From DHVE2 group archaeon (GTDB taxonomy: Archaea; Thermoplasmatota; Thermoplasmata; Thermoplasmatales; Aciduliprofundaceae), in NCBI GenBank assembly GCA_015522955.1, contig WALG01000080.1, forward strand, positions 1 through 16,587: a stretch of DNA of 16,587 bases, written 5' to 3'. The position numbers were made by a program, and so were the translations under genes. The notes under the pieces are model-generated. The model was not told where the DNA came from. It worked only from the letters and a program-made list of their open reading frames with translations, and searched no databases. Shown here one piece after another: positions 13,265 through 16,587 of the stretch. Within the stretch, counting starts at the first letter, position 1. Each line of letters opens with the position of its first letter.

Positions 13265-13969
13265 TCACCTCTTCCTTTTCTTTTTCTTGGGTGATAATCT
13301 TCCAACCTTACGGCCTGGTGGAGCATTTCTGCTTACTGTACTGGGCCTCCCAACATGCTGATGATTGCCACCACCATGAGGATGATTTACTGCATTCATG
13401 GCCACACCTCTCACACGCACATGCTTGCGAGCCTTGCTTCTCCACGCATGATACACTTTGCCTGCCTTAAGCATAGGCTTCTCTCCTCGTCCACCACCGG
13501 CCACAACACCTATGGTAGCTCTACACCTCGGATCGAATAGTTTAAACTCTCCCGATGGCATTTGCACAGTGGTTTTGATACCATGCGTGACTATTTGAGC
13601 ATAACTACCCCCTGTTCTTATATACTTTCCACCATCTCTAGGCCTCGCTTCAATGTTGTATATAGGCACACCTTCTGGAATGCTTCCCAGAGGAAGCACA
13701 TTACCAGGTCTGATTTCAGCACCCTCACCCACCTGAATTTCCTGCCCCTCATACATACCAAGATGTGCGAGCATGAGGTTCTCCTCACCATTCTCGAGTT
13801 TCACTCTGGCAAGAGGTGCTGTGTGTCCTGGATCATGGAATATTTCTACAACTTTACCAATGCCTTGCAGTATTTTAGGATTTGCAGGTCTCCCAGCATA
13901 TCTGTGACTGGGAGCCCTGTACACCGAGGTGCCACGACCTCTCCTTTGAGGTATTATTCTCTTACCCAT
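13265..13969 (-). CDS. rpl2: Large subunit ribosomal protein uL2
   Basis: uL2 is essential for peptidyl-transferase centre assembly. The 234-residue archaeal form begins GKRIIPQRRGRGTSVYRAPSHR. The OB-fold region carries HDPGHTAPLARVKLENGEEN. The SH3-like domain follows, with the His-rich loop MNAVNHPHGGGNHQHVGRPS (about 188-207), which includes the conserved His near the active centre. The C-terminus KKKKRKR is basic. ATG lies after AAGGTGG in the 10-nt gap behind rpl23. The L2 stop is fused to the rps19 ribosome-binding site. Length is typical of archaea. Confidence 0.98.
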   Translation of the reverse strand: MGKRIIPQRRGRGTSVYRAPSHRYAGRPANPKILQGIGKVVEIFHDPGHTAPLARVKLENGEENLMLAHLGMYEGQEIQVGEGAEIRPGNVLPLGSIPEGVPIYNIEARPRDGGKYIRTGGSYAQIVTHGIKTTVQMPSGEFKLFDPRCRATIGVVAGGGRGEKPMLKAGKVYHAWRSKARKHVRVRGVAMNAVNHPHGGGNHQHVGRPSTVSRNAPPGRKVGRLSPKKKKRKR

Positions 13970-13979
13970 TTATACCACC

Positions 13980-14243
13980 TTAGAATATACCCATTCTCAT
14001 ACCCACTTCTTCAGCACTGTACTCTTTTGTCAGTTTCACTATCGCTTTTTTGCCAAAGTGGGTAATATAGGTATTTACCCCTTCAACCTTCACATCAAAT
14101 AACTTTTCAACAGCATGCTTTATCTGCGCCTTCGTTGAATTTCTTCGCACTATAAACGTGAGTTTATTTTCTTTCTCAATCATCAAAAGGGCTTTTTCTG
14201 TAACATAGGGTTTTATGATAACTTCATTGGGATCAAAGGTCAT
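13980..14243 (-). CDS. rpl23: Large subunit ribosomal protein uL23
   Basis: uL23 sits at the exit tunnel and is the ribosome's docking site for SRP and SecY. The product has 87 residues from ATG 14243. It begins MTFDPNEVIIKPYVTEKALL, the family N-terminus, followed by NKLTFIVRRNSTKAQIKHAVEK and the core segment FDVKVEGVNTYITHFGKKAIV, ending with SAEEVGMRMGIF. A GTG three codons upstream (14252) lies within the Shine-Dalgarno GGGGTGG. ATG 14243 is 5 nt after it and overlaps the rpl4 stop as ATGA. Confidence 0.95.
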   Translation of the reverse strand: MTFDPNEVIIKPYVTEKALLMIEKENKLTFIVRRNSTKAQIKHAVEKLFDVKVEGVNTYITHFGKKAIVKLTKEYSAEEVGMRMGIF

Positions 14244-15004
14244 ATTTTCCACCCCTTCAACTCATTAATCGCACTTTCCGTAAATACAGTCAATCTTCCG
14301 GCATGGGCGCCCGGTGCAAGAATCTCAGCATTGATTTCCTTAGGAGTCACAACATCAACTCCAGGCAGATTACGGAGGCTTTTCTCCACTATGCTCTTAT
14401 CTTTGATCACAAACAGAATACTTTTCTTTCTCTTGTATCGACGGCCACGCATCTTACCTTTACCACCACGGATTCTCTTCTCACTTGCTCTTATAATATC
14501 CTCGTAAACGCCAACATTCTGAAGCACCTGGATGACATCTCTGGTTTTTTCAAGTTTCTCAAACTCATCCTCAATCACCACGGGCAATGTGAGTTCCATG
14601 TTGAATTTATGTCCCCGTCTTCTCACCATAACTTTGTTGGATACCATTGATAACGCACTGTACTTGGCAAGTCTCCGCATCTTACGATTCATCTTTCTCT
14701 TCCACACTTTCTCTACTGTGGGAGGATGCCCTGCTCTTCCACCTCGAGTGCTGGGGATTATTGCACCTCTTCTAGTCTCACCCACACGGGGCACCATCTT
14801 AGATATGCCGTGGCCTGGTCCCTGTGATTCCGCCACACGGCGCATTCCCGCCATGGGATCTACCCCATGGGGCTGAACTCTGTTTAGTTGATATACCCTA
14901 ACAGCCTCTCTTATAAGATCCGGTCTGTAAGGATAACTAAATACCTTAGGAAGATTGATATGTTTTTTCACTCCGCCGTCCAATGTGTAAACATTAACAC
15001 GCAT
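14240..15004 (-). CDS. rpl4: Large subunit ribosomal protein uL4
   Basis: uL4 reaches with a long loop into the exit tunnel. The 254-residue archaeal form begins MRVNVYTLDGGVKKHINLP and continues PDLIREAVRVYQLNRVQPHG. The extended loop MAGMRRVAESQGPGHGISKMVPR runs into RRGAIIPSTRGGRAGHPPTVE (about 50-97). The C-terminal globular part includes RGGKGKMRGRRYKRKKSILFV and LAPGAHAGRLTVFTESAI. GGGGGTG, inside the L3 stop region, lies before ATG 15004; the gap is 3 nt. The stop overlaps rpl23 by 4 nt. Confidence 0.97.
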   Translation of the reverse strand: MRVNVYTLDGGVKKHINLPKVFSYPYRPDLIREAVRVYQLNRVQPHGVDPMAGMRRVAESQGPGHGISKMVPRVGETRRGAIIPSTRGGRAGHPPTVEKVWKRKMNRKMRRLAKYSALSMVSNKVMVRRRGHKFNMELTLPVVIEDEFEKLEKTRDVIQVLQNVGVYEDIIRASEKRIRGGKGKMRGRRYKRKKSILFVIKDKSIVEKSLRNLPGVDVVTPKEINAEILAPGAHAGRLTVFTESAINELKGWKI

Positions 15005-15007
15005 TTA

Positions 15008-16030
15008 TTACACCCCCTGCTTGGATTGCAGTGAAACATAGGTTATCTCTATACTTTCCACATCCTCAAGAATCTGTCTGGCAGGGTCACGGAACCTTAC
15101 AAGTCTCTTTGCGGGCCCGGGCACCGAGCCATGTATCAGTACATATTGATTTCGAACCACTCCATAATGCGGGAATCCTCCATCGGGGGTGATATCCATC
15201 TCAAGTTTTCTAACCCCATTTTCTTCCACAAAATCCACATATTTTATTATCCTTTTATTATATTCAGTCCTTTGATGATAACCCATCTGCCCACCTTGGG
15301 GTACACTGTACCTAACCCAGTCAGGATGCCACGGACCCAGGGTACCTATCATCCTGCGATGCTTACTGTTTTTGTGGGTTAAAAGTTTAACACCAAATCT
15401 CTTTACATGGCCCTGAAAACCCTTACCCTTAGTAACACCAATGACATCAACAAACTGACCACTATGCTTAAAATCAGAAAACTTAATCTCCTTTCCAAGA
15501 AGAGCAAGAGCATACTCCTTTCTCTCATCTACAGTTCCCCCACCAACACGTACCTCCATGATATCAGGCGCCTTCTTTGGTACTCCACTCATCAATTTAG
15601 GCTGAGTATGCACAATAAGTCGCACCTCTTCAATATCCCCCTCTATCTTCTTAAGGGCCTTCTCTGTGCTATATTCCTTCGGCACAGGAATCCTACGAGT
15701 TAGTTCCTTATCCAAGTTTTCACTCCACACCTCGCTTGTCGTTTTAAGCCCATACATGGTGCGCTCATAGAAACGCACACCTGCAACTTTTAGAGGTGGG
15801 ACTTCTATCACAGTTACTGGAGTCCATATCTCCTGACCTGCAGTGGTTGTGTGTTTCCTCCAGTCCGTGGTAAACACATGGGTCATTCCAGCCTTGTAAC
15901 CGGCAAATCCCTGAATGCGGGGACCGTCATCTATCTCAGGCCAGGATCTGATTCGCGGTATTGGACTTGCCACTCTCTTTCTCGGATAATAGGCCATAGA
16001 GCCTCTTCTAGGATGATGCGCACTTCCCAT
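15008..16030 (-). CDS. rpl3: Large subunit ribosomal protein uL3
   Basis: uL3 is an early-assembling 50S protein whose extension reaches the peptidyl-transferase centre. The archaeal form has 340 residues from ATG 16030. It begins MGSAHHPRRGSMAYYPRKR and continues SPIPRIRSWPEIDDG, then GFAGYKAGMTHVF and VIEVPPLKVAGVRFYERT. The conserved loop FVDVIGVTKGKGFQGHVKRFG (about 207-227) and GTLGPWHPDWVRYSVPQGGQMGYH, which carry the PTC-reaching residues, follow. The C-terminus is VLIHGSVPGPAKRLVRFRDP. The frame can be extended three codons to GTG 16039, but that GTG is inside GAGGTGA; the ATG has 5-nt spacing. It is the first r-protein gene of the operon, as usual in archaea where S10 is elsewhere. 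Confidence 0.97.
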   Translation of the reverse strand: MGSAHHPRRGSMAYYPRKRVASPIPRIRSWPEIDDGPRIQGFAGYKAGMTHVFTTDWRKHTTTAGQEIWTPVTVIEVPPLKVAGVRFYERTMYGLKTTSEVWSENLDKELTRRIPVPKEYSTEKALKKIEGDIEEVRLIVHTQPKLMSGVPKKAPDIMEVRVGGGTVDERKEYALALLGKEIKFSDFKHSGQFVDVIGVTKGKGFQGHVKRFGVKLLTHKNSKHRRMIGTLGPWHPDWVRYSVPQGGQMGYHQRTEYNKRIIKYVDFVEENGVRKLEMDITPDGGFPHYGVVRNQYVLIHGSVPGPAKRLVRFRDPARQILEDVESIEITYVSLQSKQGV

Positions 16031-16035
16031 ATCTT

Positions 16036-16042
16036 TCACCTC
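16036..16042 (-). promoter_or_regulatory. Ribosome-binding site that sets the rpl3 start
   Basis: GAGGTGA at 16042-16036 lies 5 nt before ATG 16030 and contains the competing GTG 16039. It fixes the first translated gene of the superoperon. Confidence 0.8.
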
Positions 16043-16045
16043 GAA

Positions 16046-16222
16046 TCAGCCGTGACGCCGTTTCTGCACCCAGAACCTATCTTTGGGTGCATTGACGGGC
16101 ATTTCCTTTGGAAATTGGCCCTGGCGTCTGGCTAATCTTTGTTGGCTCCCATAACGACATTTAATATTTAAAAGATTCGCCTGAAAATTGAAGGTGTGTA
16201 GCATTTCAAAATAATTTAACAT
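16046..16222 (-). CDS. Doubtful 58-codon basic ORF in the operon leader
   Basis: ATG 16222 overlaps the stop of the upstream partial gene as ATGTTAA, with GGAGG about 12 nt away, and the ORF ends 15 nt before rpl3. The first half encodes an AT-rich stretch that contains a TATA-like box and does not look like protein. The second half (GSQQRLARRQGQFPKEMP, NAPKDRFWVQKRRHG) is Arg/Lys/Gln-rich and r-protein-like in composition. If transcription starts near 16143, only that half would lie on the operon mRNA, with its sole in-frame ATG 18 codons from the end and a poor ribosome-binding site. I recognise no family with confidence. It may be an untranslated leader, a short leader peptide or the tail of the upstream operon. 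Confidence 0.25.
   Translation of the reverse strand: MLNYFEMLHTFNFQANLLNIKCRYGSQQRLARRQGQFPKEMPVNAPKDRFWVQKRRHG
16165..16173 (-). promoter_or_regulatory. Archaeal TATA box of the ribosomal superoperon
   Basis: TTTTAAATA at 16173-16165, in the context GAATCTTTTAAATATTAAATG, is the best TATA element between the upstream gene and rpl3. Transcription would start about 25 nt downstream, near 16143. That leaves a 5' leader of about 113 nt before rpl3. The upstream purine-rich BRE is weak. No comparable element was noticed in the tight gene junctions that follow, which fits one long transcript. Confidence 0.6.
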
Positions 16223-16587
16223 CGTTCCCAATCTCCTCCATGCGTAAGTTGGACGACAGGAAAATCCGATGGATTATCTGAGAGATAGAGAAAGGTGAAA
16301 ATAAAGGTGATTGCGAGGATACAGGGGATCACAAGAGTAAGAGTATGTCCCTCTGCCTCAGAATAATAACTGGTATATATCATCAATTCCGGGATTTTTT
16401 CGCGTTTGACTTTCAGGATTGCTTTGTTACTGGATATTTCTTCTGTTTCCACACTCTCTGGCCATTTCCCTTGGAACATCACCTTTACCAGATACTCCCT
16501 GCGTAGAGGGTACCTGTGTATCATCTTCCCCTTATTTATGAAGATGACATCATCCACAATTGGCATCAGATAGGGGAGGTTATAGGA
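16216..16587 (-). CDS. C-terminal fragment, probable ABC transporter ATPase
   Basis: The frame is open from the right window edge to TAA at 16216, so the N-terminus is missing; the internal Met at 16566 is unlikely to be the start. The first visible residues SYNLPYLMPIVDDVIFINKGK resemble the region after the H-loop in ABC ATPases (switch helix, then D-x-V-x-F-I-x-x-G-K). After them comes a regulatory-looking strand segment (YLVKVMFQGKWPESVETEE). From residue about 83 of the fragment there is a hydrophobic stretch (LTLVIPCILAITFIFTFLYL) likely to be a membrane helix, then a short polar tail. A C-terminal helix is unusual for a soluble ABC ATPase and may mean a fusion or an old frameshift. The identity rests on one short motif region. 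Confidence 0.5.
   Translation of the reverse strand, partial: SYNLPYLMPIVDDVIFINKGKMIHRYPLRREYLVKVMFQGKWPESVETEEISSNKAILKVKREKIPELMIYTSYYSEAEGHTLTLVIPCILAITFIFTFLYLSDNPSDFPVVQLTHGGDWERC

Noticed and set aside
16066..16150. Leader frame as a divergent eL39
   Set aside because: Only RLAR and KRRH with gaps match; the conserved QNRRVPxWV block and a start codon are missing, and eL39 is usually next to eL31.
16046..16231. Longer version of the leader ORF starting at TTG 16231
   Set aside because: TTG is only 3 nt from GGAGG and the extra residues lie inside the upstream gene; even the ATG version is doubtful.
1..16587. CRISPR array, insertion sequence, toxin-antitoxin or defence system
   Set aside because: No spaced direct repeats, transposase motifs or terminal inverted repeats were seen; essentially every base from 278 to 16030 is accounted for by conserved genes.

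Overview
The window is almost entirely one archaeal ribosomal-protein superoperon on the minus strand (S10-spc type). It reads from about 16,140 down to the left end, with 28 tightly packed protein genes followed by a tRNA gene. Archaeal or eukaryotic-type proteins (S4e, L19e, L32e, S17 with its Cys-rich motif, Rnp1, archaeal AdkA, DUF106, Cbf5) and a TATA element in place of -35/-10 boxes mark it as archaeal. L34e and L14e, which flank cmk in many Euryarchaeota, are absent, as is the SUI1/eIF1 gene often found after L29. Moderate AT-richness and this gene content suggest Thermoplasmata, possibly an Aciduliprofundum-like (DHVE2) lineage; that placement is inference.

Layout from right to left, in transcription order. 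(1) 16216-16587 is the 3' end of a gene that enters from the right edge, probably the C-terminus of an ABC transporter ATPase with an added membrane segment. (2) 16031-16215 is a leader region with a TATA box near 16169 and a dubious 58-codon ORF. (3) Next come L3, L4, L23, L2, S19, L22, S3, L29, Rnp1 (RNase P), S17, L14, L24, S4e, L5, S14 (53 codons), S8, L6, L32e, L19e, L18, S5, L30 and L15. (4) These are followed by SecY, archaeal adenylate kinase, a DUF106 (EMC3/Ylp1-like) membrane protein, cytidylate kinase and Cbf5/TruB pseudouridine synthase. (5) A tRNA-Arg(UCG) gene begins inside the last codons of cbf5. (6) A 122-nt intergenic stretch holds a possible terminator hairpin. (7) An unrecognised gene runs off the left edge.

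The genes are separated by -47 to +13 nt, mostly through ATGA-type overlaps or with the stop codon embedded in the next Shine-Dalgarno sequence (GAGGTGA, usually 4-7 nt before the start). The unit therefore looks transcribed and translationally coupled as one. It combines ribosome assembly (r-proteins), rRNA/tRNA maturation (Rnp1, Cbf5), nucleotide supply (AdkA, Cmk) and membrane insertion (SecY, DUF106). Seven starts were moved downstream of the longest ORF because the longer start lies in or directly against the ribosome-binding site.

No clearly new defence or mobile system is visible. The most unusual points are the sharing of 10 nt, including the stop codon, between cbf5 and tRNA-Arg; a SecY of 599 residues with an extra N-terminal two-helix segment and large external loops; a 47-nt S3/L29 overlap; and a Glu-rich tail on L24.
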